Source: Pedobacter fastidiosus (GTDB taxonomy: Bacteria > Bacteroidota > Bacteroidia > Sphingobacteriales > Sphingobacteriaceae). Taken from it: DNA of 64,000 nucleotides. The position numbers and the translations under genes were made by a program. The notes below the pieces were generated by a model. It worked only from the letters and a program-made list of their open reading frames with translations. It did not search any database and was not told where the DNA came from. This document shows positions 53,373-62,424 of this stretch, piece after piece (positions within the stretch are counted from its first letter, which is position 1; every line of letters begins with the position of its first letter). The stretch is taken from positions 104,516 to 168,515 of the forward strand of contig NZ_JACRYL010000002.1 in NCBI RefSeq assembly GCF_014306625.1. Direction: 5' to 3'.

Positions 53373-54407
53373 ATGTTTAACCGTCGTAAATTTATTAAAG
53401 CCTCTGCCCTTTCGGCTGGCTTATTGGCTTTGGATAAAACCAGCATGGCTGATGTTTTACCTACAAACCCTAAAACAGCAAAAAACTTTCCGATTGTAAT
53501 TTCTACATGGGATTTCGGCATAGCGGCAAATGCCGATGCTTGGAAAGTACTTTCAAAAGGCGGACGGGCGTTAGATGCCGTTGAGCAAGGCGTTTGGGTG
53601 CCCGAAGCAGATGAAAAAAATCAATCGGTAGGTTACGGTGGTTTACCAGATCGAGATGGCCACGTTACACTTGATGCCTGTATAATGGATGAATTTGGGA
53701 ACTGTGGTGCTGTTTTAGCACTTGAGCATATTAAACACCCTATTTCTGTAGCACGTAAGGTGATGGAAAAGACCCCACACGTAATGCTTGCTGGAGATGG
53801 AGCCTTACGATTTGCTCTGGAACAGGGATTTAAAAAAGAAAACCTCCTTACCCCTGCCAGCGAAAAAGCTTGGAAAGAGTGGCTTAAAACTGCGAAGTAT
53901 GCTCCAGTAATGAATGTTGAAAATAAACTTTACGAAAAGGCAGCACCTCAAAAACTTCCTGGCAACCAATACAATCACGATACCATCGGGATGTTGGCTA
54001 TAGATGATAAAGGAAATATTTCTGGCGCTTGCACTACAAGCGGAATGGCTTATAAATTGCATGGAAGAATTGGCGATAGTCCCATTATTGGTGCAGGTTT
54101 ATATATTGATAATGAAATTGGTGGTGCAACATCAACTGGTGTTGGAGAAGAAGTAGTAAGAAATGTAGGTTCTTTTTTAGTAGTGGAGCTTATGCGCCAA
54201 GGTTTTACGCCTGAGGCTGCTTGTAAAGAAGCGGTAATGCGAATTATAAAGAAGAAACCAGAAACAGCAAAAAATATTCAAGTGGGTTTTCTCGCCATCA
54301 ATAAAAATGGAGAATATGGCGCTTATGCCATTCAACAAGGCTTTAGTTATGCCGTTTGCAACGCCGAAAAACAAGACCTTTTAATTAAAGGAAAGAGTTA
54401 CTATTAA
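53373..54407 (+). CDS. Exported glycosylasparaginase (N4-GlcNAc-asparaginase)
   Basis: 344-aa Ntn-hydrolase precursor that should cut itself before Thr in HDTIGMLAIDDKGNISGACTTSG. The N-terminal domain has GRALDAVEQGVWVPEADEKNQSVGYGGLPDRDGHVTLDACIMD. Downstream, KLHGRIGDSPIIGAGLYIDNEIGGATSTGVGEEVVRNVGSFLVVE is diagnostic. The start MFNRRKFIKASALSAGLLAL is a twin-arginine signal, so the enzyme folds in the cytoplasm before export. Family activity: release of asparagine-linked GlcNAc from glycopeptides, suggesting use of glycoprotein debris. 54 nt separate it from the amidase. Confidence 0.92.
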   Translation: MFNRRKFIKASALSAGLLALDKTSMADVLPTNPKTAKNFPIVISTWDFGIAANADAWKVLSKGGRALDAVEQGVWVPEADEKNQSVGYGGLPDRDGHVTLDACIMDEFGNCGAVLALEHIKHPISVARKVMEKTPHVMLAGDGALRFALEQGFKKENLLTPASEKAWKEWLKTAKYAPVMNVENKLYEKAAPQKLPGNQYNHDTIGMLAIDDKGNISGACTTSGMAYKLHGRIGDSPIIGAGLYIDNEIGGATSTGVGEEVVRNVGSFLVVELMRQGFTPEAACKEAVMRIIKKKPETAKNIQVGFLAINKNGEYGAYAIQQGFSYAVCNAEKQDLLIKGKSYY

Positions 54408-54459
54408 TTAGACAAAGAATCATCCCAAATCAAATTTTCTAAAATTAATTAAAAAAAGA

Positions 54460-55326
54460 ATGGGATTACTATCTAAAATTTTTGGGAAAAAAAATGTTGA
54501 AGAACGTCAGGGTGAGCCAGATATGGTTTATGTACCCAACGAAGACGAGCGCATGAATTGGGCGATTGAAAAGGCTAAACTCACACTATGGTACTTTGAA
54601 GAAAACCTTGCAAATCCACAAGAACATCAAGTTTACTTCTCTGTTAAAGTTCACATAATAGATGGTGAAAACAGCGAACACATTTGGCTAACTGAGCCAC
54701 ATTTTGATGAAGAGGGGAATTTATATGGTACAATTGGAAATGAACCAGTAAATGTATCTACGGTGAAGCTAAATCAAAAAATCGGAATTGACAGAAATTT
54801 AATTTCTGATTGGATGACAATTGAAAATGGGCGATTAATTGGTGGTTACACAATTCGAGCAATTAGATATGGGGTTCCAGAAAAGGAAAAACCAGCATTT
54901 GATAATAGCATCGGTTTGTATATTGATGAAGGTGTAGATCATTTTAAGGCAGATTTAACCACGCCTGAAGGTGCCATTTTATCCATAGAAACAGCTTACA
55001 GCAATAAAAATCTTGATGCAGCAATTGATTGTAAAGATTTTTACGAGGAGGCGAAAGTAATGCTTGCAAGCATGAAAATGGATTTTGATGAAGAAATAAT
55101 CAACAATACAGCCGAAGTTTTAAAGCTTTCTTTCATTAATAATATAGAGGAACATGGCTTCCCTGATTTTTCTGGAACTCAGTCTGCCTTTCCTGAAAGA
55201 GAAAAGATTCATGACAATCATTATGTAATAACTGAAGTTTGTTGGTTTCCCGATGGCGGTAAATCTGTTCAAAAACTCAATACTTTCAAATCAGCAAATG
55301 GATGGAAAGTTTTAGGACCAGTTTAA
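54460..55326 (+). CDS. DUF2314 protein
   Basis: 288 aa, cytoplasmic. The N-terminal half matches DUF2314 (DERMNWAIEKAKLTLWYFEENLANPQEHQVYFSVKVHIIDGENSEHIWLTEPHFDEEGNLYGTIGNEPVNVSTVKLNQKIGIDRNLISDWMTIENGRLIGGYTIRAIRY). The C-terminal half (about residues 150-288) is an unassigned acidic alpha/beta region with CWFPDGGKSVQKLNTFKSANGWKV at the end. Family function unknown. cutC follows after a few nucleotides or 48 nt, depending on the cutC start, so the two are probably co-transcribed. Confidence 0.8.
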   Translation: MGLLSKIFGKKNVEERQGEPDMVYVPNEDERMNWAIEKAKLTLWYFEENLANPQEHQVYFSVKVHIIDGENSEHIWLTEPHFDEEGNLYGTIGNEPVNVSTVKLNQKIGIDRNLISDWMTIENGRLIGGYTIRAIRYGVPEKEKPAFDNSIGLYIDEGVDHFKADLTTPEGAILSIETAYSNKNLDAAIDCKDFYEEAKVMLASMKMDFDEEIINNTAEVLKLSFINNIEEHGFPDFSGTQSAFPEREKIHDNHYVITEVCWFPDGGKSVQKLNTFKSANGWKVLGPV

Positions 55327-55374
55327 ACTTTGCCTTTGATTGGAAAACGAAGTGATGGTAGAAATAAATGTTTT

Positions 55375-56160
55375 ATGAATCTTGAAATGACTGATAGAAA
55401 TTCAAAGTACTCTTTAGGAAGTTTGGGCTTAGAAGTCTGTGCGAATGGTTATGAATCTGCTTTGGCTGCTCAAGAAGGTGGCGCTAAACGCGTAGAATTG
55501 TGTGATAATTTAGCTGAGGGTGGAACAACACCGAGCCATGCACAAATTGCATTGGCCAAGAGAAATCTATCTATTCAAGTATGGCCAATTATACGTCCTA
55601 GAGGTGGAGATTTTTTATATTCTGAGTTAGAATTTGATCTTATTAAAGAAGACATAAAAATCTGTAAATCATTAAATTGTGATGGCATAGTTATCGGATT
55701 ACTTAAAGCTGATGGAAGTATTGACAAAGAGCGATGTGCTGAGTTAATTGAGCTCGCTAAACCAATGCCTGTATCATTTCATCGGGCTTTCGACATGAGT
55801 AATAATTTAGAAAAATCTTTAGAAGATTTAATTGAATTGGGAATTGCTCGTGTTTTATCTTCTGGTGGTTCTTCATCTGCGATTCAAGGAGCTGATACTT
55901 TAGCAAAGTTAATTTTACAAGCCAAAGGAAGGATTACTGTAATGCCTGGTTCCGGTATAAACGAAAATAATTTACAGGATTTGATTGATAAAACAGGCGC
56001 AACTGAGTTTCATGCTTCAGCAAAAGAATTTGTAACAAGCAGAATGGAATTCAGAAATATTCATACAAAAATGGGTAATATTGAAGACGAATATCAATAT
56101 GAGCTAACTTCAACAGAAAAAGTTAATAGCCTGGTTAAAATAATTAATCACAATAGATAA
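55375..56160 (+). CDS. cutC: CutC family protein
   Basis: TIM-barrel protein historically called copper homeostasis protein. 261 aa from the ATG at 55375; an ATG at 55387 and a TTG at 55330 are alternatives. Motifs: LEVCANGYESALAAQEGGAKRVELCDNLAEGGTTPSHAQIALAKR, IIRPRGGDFLYSELEFDLIKEDI, NCDGIVIGLLKADGSID, VSFHRAFDM, RVLSSGGSSSA, ITVMPGSGINENN and EFHASAKEFV. Its biochemical function is still debated. No copper gene is adjacent. The upstream DUF2314 gene is on the same strand. Confidence 0.92.
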   Translation: MNLEMTDRNSKYSLGSLGLEVCANGYESALAAQEGGAKRVELCDNLAEGGTTPSHAQIALAKRNLSIQVWPIIRPRGGDFLYSELEFDLIKEDIKICKSLNCDGIVIGLLKADGSIDKERCAELIELAKPMPVSFHRAFDMSNNLEKSLEDLIELGIARVLSSGGSSSAIQGADTLAKLILQAKGRITVMPGSGINENNLQDLIDKTGATEFHASAKEFVTSRMEFRNIHTKMGNIEDEYQYELTSTEKVNSLVKIINHNR

Positions 56161-56345
56161 GCTCAATCCATGTCTCTTGGTTTACAGGACTTCCACAAGA
56201 TTTCGATTTTCATTCCCGCTAGTGATATTTTTATAAGCTAGAAGCAAATCTTCTGCAGTTCTGATTTTTTTTATAAAAACCACAATCTTTTAATATTCAG
56301 ATAATTAAGTATATTTAATAAACCAACTTAACTAAATTAATTATT

Positions 56346-56870
56346 ATGAAAAAATTCTCATCTCTAATGTTAATTGCTTTGCTTTTTGCTGCTTGCCAAA
56401 GTAAAGAATCCAGCGGTACTGATACTGCAAAAGCGGATACCACTAAATATCCCTATACGCTTAAAAAGGTAAGTAATTGGGAAATGAACTCAGATACCAA
56501 GAACTTAATGGCGGCTACAACACTAATTAAAACCTTCGAAAACCTAGACACGACAAATATGAGCAAGGTTTTAGCCGATAGTGTTTGGTTTATGCTTGAT
56601 GGTTATAAATTTAAAGGAACTAAGCCTCAGTTTTTGAAAGAGATTCAAATGGAATTTGGCAAAATGAAAAGCTTTAAAATTCAAATGGAAGATATGGAAT
56701 CAGTAATTAGTAAAGATAAAAGTGAAGAATGGGTTAGTCTTTGGTATCATCAAATATCCACCACAAAAGATGGAAAAAGTGATACCGTTAGTTTATTTAA
56801 CGATATCAAATTAAAAAACGGAAAAGTAGAAGGATTATCTGAGTACGTTCAACATCCTATGAAAAAATAG
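56346..56870 (+). CDS. Lipoprotein with NTF2-like domain
   Basis: 174 aa, signal peptide with lipobox (LLFAAC, Cys17) and a Ser/Thr-rich linker. Residues about 45-170 resemble a SnoaL/NTF2-like cone fold: MAATTLIKTFENLDTTNMSKVLADSVWFMLDGYKFKGTKPQFLKEIQMEF, then beta strands ending WVSLWYHQISTTKDGKSDTVSLFNDIKLKNGKVEGLSEYVQHP. Such domains bind small molecules or serve as scaffolds; function unknown. A terminator follows. Confidence 0.75.
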   Translation: MKKFSSLMLIALLFAACQSKESSGTDTAKADTTKYPYTLKKVSNWEMNSDTKNLMAATTLIKTFENLDTTNMSKVLADSVWFMLDGYKFKGTKPQFLKEIQMEFGKMKSFKIQMEDMESVISKDKSEEWVSLWYHQISTTKDGKSDTVSLFNDIKLKNGKVEGLSEYVQHPMKK

Positions 56871-56888
56871 AATTATCAATTTATTTAG

Positions 56889-56919
56889 GAAACGAGGAAA
56901 TTATTTCCTCGTTTTTTTT
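56889..56919 (+). terminator. Terminator after the NTF2-like lipoprotein gene
   Basis: AAACGAGGAAAT and ATTTCCTCGTTT stem with an immediate T-run, 20 nt after the stop. Confidence 0.9.
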
Positions 56920-56969
56920 GCTTTGATTTTTTACTACTCTATATTTATAGAAATTTTAACACTCACATC

Positions 56970-57491
56970 ATGGAAATTCCTACTCATAGCTTTTGTAATG
57001 CTTGCTATAAAGCATACGCACCTAATGATTCTTTTTGTAACAGCTGTGGATATCCACTTCAAGGTACTCCACAACAACAAGATTTTTTCATTTCGGAAAG
57101 AACTGTAAAAGAAATCGATTTATCATCAATGAATGAAGCTGTTAGAAAAGCAGGAAACTCCCTCTTTTGGATTGCTGGCCTAACTGCATTGTCGTTTCTT
57201 TTTATTTTAGCCACTGTGGCCGAAGAAGATAGGTCTTCAATTTTAATCGCAAACACATTTTTGGTGGTCGCTTTTTTAGCACTTGGTTTTTTAAGTAGGT
57301 CAAAACCAACAGCTGCCTTAATTTCAGGTTTATCTCTCTATTTAATTATCCATATTTTAAATGCGATTGATAATCCCTTAACGATATTCTCTGGGATAAT
57401 TTTTAAAGTAATTATTATAGGTTATTTAATAAAGGGCATTAAAGCAGTTCTAGATGCCGATAAGTTGAAGAAAGAGCTTAATATAGACTAA
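56970..57491 (+). CDS. Zinc-ribbon membrane protein
   Basis: 173 aa. The N-terminal double CxxC zinc ribbon (FCNACYKAYAPNDSFCNSCGYPL) is followed by about five transmembrane helices (about residues 58-78, 88-105, 112-135 and 140-160), ending in a charged tail (LDADKLKKELNID). Not a named family. It ends at 57491 and the next gene starts at the next base, so the two form one transcription unit and probably one functional unit. Confidence 0.75.
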   Translation: MEIPTHSFCNACYKAYAPNDSFCNSCGYPLQGTPQQQDFFISERTVKEIDLSSMNEAVRKAGNSLFWIAGLTALSFLFILATVAEEDRSSILIANTFLVVAFLALGFLSRSKPTAALISGLSLYLIIHILNAIDNPLTIFSGIIFKVIIIGYLIKGIKAVLDADKLKKELNID

Positions 57492-58268
57492 GTGGATCAG
57501 GAAAATCTTTCATTTAAACTTTGTCAAAGCTGTCAACAGGAAATTCCATTAAGCAATAAATTTTGTACCAATTGTGGTCAATCACAAGTGATAATAGATG
57601 GGCAGTTCCACGAAAAAAAATGGCTGAATCTGCAACAAGTCGGCTTATTTTTTTTGGTTGAAATTTTATGCTGTGCCTCAGTTTTTCTCGTAAAAGAACA
57701 CACACTATCTTTCCTATATTTTATTGATGGAGTTATGGCAATTTCTGCCGTTATTTTCTTTGGCTACAGCTGGGCAGAGAATAAGGTTATTCTTAAATGG
57801 CCAAGTTTCTCTCTACAAAAGCTAGCAGGACTTATAATTGCTACAATTCTAGCCTCGATAGTCGTTACATTCCTCGTTGATCACTTAAATAGAGATATTT
57901 TAAACAAAGAGCTTTCTTATTATTCAATTTTTGAGTTTCACAAATATGGAACTTATTTAATGTTTGCTTCAATGGCTTTATACCCTGCAATTTTCGAAGA
58001 GCTTGCTTATAGAGGTTATTTAATGCAGAAATTATTGACCGTTGTAGATGAAAAAGAAGCAATTTATATCTCCTCCATATTATTTTTTATTATTCACTTT
58101 AGCTTTTTGTCCATTTTCTGGCTCCTTCCATTTGCGCTATTTTTAGGATATCTCAGAATCAAAACCAAAACAATTTGGTATGGCGTATTTGTGCATTTCT
58201 TTTTTAACCTAACCGCTTGTTTTTTGGATCTTTTCCCTTTAGAAGATCTTTATAAAATGATTTTCTAA
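57492..58268 (+). CDS. Zinc-ribbon CPBP-family intramembrane protease
   Basis: 258 aa, start codon GTG immediately after the upstream stop. A zinc ribbon (Cys11, 14, 25, 28: CQSCQQEIPLSNKFCTNCGQ) precedes an eight-helix CPBP (Rce1-like, Abi/CAAX) domain with the catalytic EExxxR (Glu169-Glu170, Arg174 in FEELAYRGYL), His202 and the late HxxxN (His235, Asn239). CPBP proteases act on membrane substrates; in bacteria they include bacteriocin self-immunity and peptide-processing enzymes. The stop overlaps the convergent DUF983 gene by 4 nt. Confidence 0.88.
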   Translation: MDQENLSFKLCQSCQQEIPLSNKFCTNCGQSQVIIDGQFHEKKWLNLQQVGLFFLVEILCCASVFLVKEHTLSFLYFIDGVMAISAVIFFGYSWAENKVILKWPSFSLQKLAGLIIATILASIVVTFLVDHLNRDILNKELSYYSIFEFHKYGTYLMFASMALYPAIFEELAYRGYLMQKLLTVVDEKEAIYISSILFFIIHFSFLSIFWLLPFALFLGYLRIKTKTIWYGVFVHFFFNLTACFLDLFPLEDLYKMIF

Positions 58269-58666
58269 TTTTTTTTATCGCCACTTCCTGGAACATAACC
58301 AAGTCCTGGAGTTAACCAGTGTAATAGAATTACTCTCGAGTAGCGATAATTAATTGGCGATAAAAGTAGAACTCCAGCCAAGATTAAGCCAACATAATAC
58401 CAAAGGTTTTCGTAAATTAAGGGCAAGCCTAAAATGTAGGACGCGACCCCAATTGTAATAATTTCTGCAACATTCATGGCGTAACTTACAAACATGGCAA
58501 CATAGAAAAATCCTGGTTCACGCTCAAATTTAAGGTTGCAGTAAGGGCAGTTTATGTTTGTCTTCTGCAATCGGAAAGCATAAGCACTGCCAGTAAAAAT
58601 ATCGCCTTTTCGGCAACGGGGACATTTACATTGTAAAACAGCTTGAAATTTAGATAGCTCTGCCAT
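58265..58666 (-). CDS. DUF983 membrane protein
   Basis: 133 aa. The N-terminal zinc-ribbon-like KCPRCRKGDIFTGSAY and NCPYCNLKFEREPGFFYVAMFVSYAMNVAEI, followed by two more helices, are the DUF983 hallmark. The protein is thought to be related to cytochrome-oxidase-associated functions in some bacteria, but its role is unproven. No oxidase gene is nearby. It ends in a 4-nt overlap with the CPBP gene. Confidence 0.88.
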   Translation of the reverse strand: MAELSKFQAVLQCKCPRCRKGDIFTGSAYAFRLQKTNINCPYCNLKFEREPGFFYVAMFVSYAMNVAEIITIGVASYILGLPLIYENLWYYVGLILAGVLLLSPINYRYSRVILLHWLTPGLGYVPGSGDKKN

Positions 58667-58764
58667 AATTTTTTATTTGATGGTGCAAATGTAAATATTA
58701 GTAACATGCTAAAACATGACTTACATCATATCATCAAACCTTTTTCTTCCTGAAATAGTTTGAA

Positions 58765-59346
58765 TCAGATTTTGACAATCTTGCCTCGTTTTAATTCAAT
58801 CAATTTCTTATCAGCAAGCAACTTTACACCTCTAATTACAGTTTCAACACGCAAACCTGTCATATCCGCTAATTCCTGTCGCGTTACCGCTAAGGTAGAG
58901 CCAGCCTCGATATCATTAAAAAGATAGTGGATTATCGTAAGCAATCGATGTTCGGCCTTCTCATTAGCCAATTCTTCCAACATCATCGATTTATAAAAAA
59001 GTCTATTGCTCAAAACCTTAATCAGATCCATACTAAAATTCGGATCTTCTTTCAGTAGTTTTAAAAAGTCCGCTTTTGCAACAGGAATAATCTGAGAATC
59101 TTTGTTTGCAATGGTATAAGCCAAATAAGGTCGATTAACTAAAACTGCGGGTTCTCCAAAATATTCACCAGTTTTAAAAACGCCTTGAATAAATTCTTTG
59201 CCCTCATCGCTAACCGTAACCATCCTTATTTCGCCACTTTTAATAAAGTAAACAAATCTCGGTTTTCCGGCAGGTTCATAAATTATCGAATCTTTTGGAT
59301 ATTCTTTAACTGCAAATCCACGATCAATTAATTGTTGAATATCCAT
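58765..59346 (-). CDS. Crp/Fnr-family transcriptional regulator
   Basis: 193 aa. A cyclic-nucleotide-binding-like domain (FAVKEYPKDSIIYEPAGKPRFVYFIKSGEIRMVTVSDEGKEFIQGVFKTGEYFGEPAVLVNRPYLAYTIANKDSQIIPVAKADFLKLLKEDPNF) is joined by a long helix to a C-terminal winged helix (LTIIHYLFNDIEAGSTLAVTRQELADMTGLRVETVIRGVKLLADKKLIEL). No Fe-S cysteine set, so not an oxygen-sensing Fnr. Target unknown; ddl lies 13 nt upstream and is co-oriented, so the two are probably co-transcribed. Confidence 0.92.
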   Translation of the reverse strand: MDIQQLIDRGFAVKEYPKDSIIYEPAGKPRFVYFIKSGEIRMVTVSDEGKEFIQGVFKTGEYFGEPAVLVNRPYLAYTIANKDSQIIPVAKADFLKLLKEDPNFSMDLIKVLSNRLFYKSMMLEELANEKAEHRLLTIIHYLFNDIEAGSTLAVTRQELADMTGLRVETVIRGVKLLADKKLIELKRGKIVKI

Positions 59347-59359
59347 GTTTAATGGTAGC

Positions 59360-60346
59360 TTAACCTAAAGTTTCTTTCATCAAACGTGAATAAAATTCTT
59401 TAAGCGTTAAGCCCATGGCTGCAACTTGCTGTGGAATAAAACTGGTAGCCGTTTGACCAGGAATTGTATTAATCTCGATAAAAAAGAATTTGCCAGTTTC
59501 GTGCTCCAAGAAATAATCAATGCGGACTACTCCCCTACAATTTAACTTTTTATAAACATCAGTAACCACTTGATGAACCCTTACCAGTTCCTCATCATTC
59601 ATGCGGCCAGGTGTAATTTCTTCAGTTGCTCCAGGTGTATATTTTGCTTCGAAATCAAAAAATTCATTCGCAGGAATCACTTCGGTTGTTGGGAGAACGG
59701 TAACTTTTCCTTCGGCGCCAAAAACACCAATGGAAAATTCTCTTCCGCTCACAAATTCTTCAATCAAGATCTGATCATCTTCTTTAAAAGCCTTTTCCAT
59801 ACCAATTTCTAAATCATCAGCATGTTTAACTTTGCTCATTCCGATACTACTTCCACCGCTATTTGGCTTTACAAAATAAGGCAATCGTAAATCTTGCTTA
59901 ATTTTATTTAAACTATGATTCCCACCTTTAAAAATCTGAACCGATTTTGCTGTATATAAATTATCAATTCCCTCTACAATCGCTTTTGTATATCCTTTAT
60001 TCATCGTAATGGACGATGTTAATGCATTACAAGTGGTGTATGGAATATTGAGCATGTCAAAATAGCCTTGTAATTTCCCATCTTCTCCCGGCGAACCATG
60101 AATCACAATAAAAACACCATCAAATTTAATTTTGCGACCTTCAATCATCAAAGAAAAATCGTTTTTATCAATTTCTATTTTAACAGAATCGGCAGGCTCG
60201 TAAAACCATCCTTTATCATTAAGCATAATTTTGTAAACGTCGTATAAATCGGCATCAATATTTTGAGCGATTGTTGCCGCACTTTTTACTGAAACAACCC
60301 ATTCGCCTGTGGTACCGCCTGTTAACAATGCAATAGTTTTCTTCAT
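59360..60346 (-). CDS. ddl: D-alanine--D-alanine ligase
   Basis: ATP-grasp enzyme making D-Ala-D-Ala for peptidoglycan. 328 aa. IALLTGGTTGEWVVSVKSA differs from the usual GGxSxEHEVS by a Trp for His, while Glu15 and Ser18 remain. VFIVIHGSPGEDGKLQGYFDMLNIPYTTCNALTSSITMNKGYTK is well conserved, as are PYFVKPNSGGSSIGMSKV, GREFSIGVF, FFDFEAKYTPGATEEITPG and the final RIDYF...FFFIEINTIPGQTATS. The reverse-oriented Crp/Fnr gene follows, and the PASTA/mltG wall genes lie on the opposite strand. Confidence 0.96.
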   Translation of the reverse strand: MKKTIALLTGGTTGEWVVSVKSAATIAQNIDADLYDVYKIMLNDKGWFYEPADSVKIEIDKNDFSLMIEGRKIKFDGVFIVIHGSPGEDGKLQGYFDMLNIPYTTCNALTSSITMNKGYTKAIVEGIDNLYTAKSVQIFKGGNHSLNKIKQDLRLPYFVKPNSGGSSIGMSKVKHADDLEIGMEKAFKEDDQILIEEFVSGREFSIGVFGAEGKVTVLPTTEVIPANEFFDFEAKYTPGATEEITPGRMNDEELVRVHQVVTDVYKKLNCRGVVRIDYFLEHETGKFFFIEINTIPGQTATSFIPQQVAAMGLTLKEFYSRLMKETLG

Positions 60347-60578
60347 GTGGAGAATCCTTTATTAAATAGAATTTGATTATAAATATATCCCCAAAAATAT
60401 AAATATCTTTGTGCAATCCTTAATTTTGATGGCTTGATTATTGAATTAAAAAACAAGTAATAGAGATTATTATTTTAAATAATAATGAACAGTGTTTTTT
60501 AAGCCCTTAATCATTCCCTATTCAATAATTAAATTAATTACATTTGAGTTTGTACGCATAACACCAGAATTAAGATTC

Positions 60579-61352
60579 ATGTCTAAATTTATAGATTATT
60601 TAAAAACCCGATCATTTAGAAACAACGTTTTCGCCGCTATTATTACCGTAGTTGTGCTTTTATTAATTGCCTTTTTTAGTTTGAGATATTACACCAAACA
60701 TGGCGAAGGATTAAACGTACCAATGGTTAAAGGCTTAACATTTGAGCAAGCTGTTATTAAATTGGAAGAAGCTGGATTAAAATACGAAGTAGATTCGGTT
60801 TACATTATGGATCAACCCCCAGGTATTGTAATTGATCAAGATCCTGATCCAAATACTTTCGTTAAAGACAATAGAACAATCTATTTAACCATTAATGCGG
60901 GTAAAACTCCGAATACTAAATTCCCCGATATCGAGTTTAAATCTTTAAGAGAAGCACAGGCCATTATAGAGAGCTCGCGATTAAAACTTGGAGATACCAC
61001 TTATAAGCCTGATGTGAGTAGAGATGTTGTGTTGCAGGCATCATTTGGTGGTCAGCCAATTAAAGCTGGGCAAATTATCCCTGTCGGTTCTAGAATTGAT
61101 TTAATATTAGGCGATGGTCGCGGAAGTGAAGAAGTAGATATTCCGCAATTGGTAGGTTTAACCATGGATGAAGCCAAATTTAGTTTAAAAGGCTCGAATT
61201 TAGTTTTGGGAACAATAATTTACGAAGGCCCAATAACCGACAGTGCGAATGCTATAATTACCAAGCAAGACCCAATGCTGGTCGATTCCTTAACAAAAGT
61301 TTCCATAGGAACGCACATTAACATTACCCTATCTAACAAACAACAACCATAA
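60579..61352 (+). CDS. PASTA-domain membrane protein
   Basis: 257 aa from the ATG at 60579 (MSKFIDYLKTRSF). The open frame from 60492 has a long unrelated leader. One transmembrane helix (about residues 15-35, AAIITVVVLLLIAFFSLRYY) anchors three extracytoplasmic PASTA repeats (LNVPMVKGLTFEQAVIKLEEAGLKYEVDSVY, then TKFPDIEFKSLREAQAIIESSRLKLGDTTYK and VDIPQLVGLTMDEAKFSLKGSNLVLGTIIYE). PASTA domains bind peptidoglycan fragments. No kinase domain is present. It is adjacent to ddl and 16 nt upstream of mltG, which fits a cell-wall role. Confidence 0.88.
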   Translation: MSKFIDYLKTRSFRNNVFAAIITVVVLLLIAFFSLRYYTKHGEGLNVPMVKGLTFEQAVIKLEEAGLKYEVDSVYIMDQPPGIVIDQDPDPNTFVKDNRTIYLTINAGKTPNTKFPDIEFKSLREAQAIIESSRLKLGDTTYKPDVSRDVVLQASFGGQPIKAGQIIPVGSRIDLILGDGRGSEEVDIPQLVGLTMDEAKFSLKGSNLVLGTIIYEGPITDSANAIITKQDPMLVDSLTKVSIGTHINITLSNKQQP

Positions 61353-61368
61353 TACGTAGAATACAAAA

Positions 61369-62424
61369 ATGACTGAAGTAGAAAAAAAGAGCATGAGTGC
61401 TGGTAAAAAAGTAACCCTTACCATTGCTGTTGTAGTTATATTGATTGCTGGCTATTTTGCCCTAAACCTATATAAGGTTTATTTTGCCCCTAATGTTACC
61501 GAAAATCAAAAATATTTATACATTAAAACAGGAAGTAATTTTGATACTTTAATTGATGGTTTAAAGAAAAAGGACATTGTTAGAAGTGTATCTTCTTTTA
61601 CCACAGCAGCAGAAAAAATGAATCTTGTTGCTAACGTAAAACCTGGTCGTTATCGCTTAAAGAAAGGAATGACAAATCGAACTTTAATCAACATGATTAA
61701 GGCTGGGAATCAAGAACCTGTAAAACTGAAATTTCAGAACATCCGTAAAAAAGAAAATTTTGCTGCTTACTTAGCGAGTAATTTGGAAGCCGATTCTTTG
61801 AGCTTCATTAATGTTTTGGATTCTACTGCGTTGATTAGCAAATATGGTTTTAATCAAGATAATGTTTATGCCATGTTTATTCCGAATACTTATGAAATGT
61901 ATTGGAATGTTTCTCCTGTTGATTTCTTTGAACGCATGCATAAAGAATATGATAAATTCTGGAATGCAGAGCGCAAACAAAAAGCGGCAGCTTTAAATTT
62001 AACTCCAGCTCAGGTTTACACATTGGCTTCTATTGTTGATGCTGAAGCGCTTTACGATAAAGAAATGCCAATTATTGCCGGCTTATATTTAAACAGATTA
62101 AACCGAGGAACTTTGTTGCAGGCTGATCCAACAGTAATTTTCGCCAATAATGATTTTACGGTTAAACGGGTAACAAACAAACTTTTGCAAGTTCAGTCGT
62201 TGTACAATACTTATAAATATGCTGGTTTGCCTCCTGGACCTATCATGATGCCGAGTATAAATGCTATTGATGCTGTATTAAACCGTGAAAAGAACGATTA
62301 CATTTATATGTGCGCAAAGGAAGATTTTTCTGGATTCCACAATTTCGCAGCTACAAAAGAGCAACATGAAATTAATGCAAAAAAATATCGCGAAGCTTTA
62401 AACAAAAGAAACATTTTTAAATAA
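61369..62424 (+). CDS. mltG: Endolytic transglycosylase MltG (YceG-like)
   Basis: Inner membrane lytic transglycosylase that cuts nascent glycan strands. 351 aa with one N-terminal helix (about residues 14-34) and the YceG fold (YIKTGSNFDTLIDGLKKKDIVRSVSSF, AEKMNLVANVKPGRYRLKKGM). The catalytic region is TLASIVDAEALYDKEMPIIAGLYLNRLNRGTLLQADPTVIF. The acidic residue of the EKET-type motif is kept as Glu in VDAEA, but the following Thr is Ala. LPPGPIMMPSINAIDAVL and YMCAKEDFSGFHNFAATKEQH are also conserved. Its stop overlaps the next ATG (TAATG). Confidence 0.93.
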   Translation: MTEVEKKSMSAGKKVTLTIAVVVILIAGYFALNLYKVYFAPNVTENQKYLYIKTGSNFDTLIDGLKKKDIVRSVSSFTTAAEKMNLVANVKPGRYRLKKGMTNRTLINMIKAGNQEPVKLKFQNIRKKENFAAYLASNLEADSLSFINVLDSTALISKYGFNQDNVYAMFIPNTYEMYWNVSPVDFFERMHKEYDKFWNAERKQKAAALNLTPAQVYTLASIVDAEALYDKEMPIIAGLYLNRLNRGTLLQADPTVIFANNDFTVKRVTNKLLQVQSLYNTYKYAGLPPGPIMMPSINAIDAVLNREKNDYIYMCAKEDFSGFHNFAATKEQHEINAKKYREALNKRNIFK

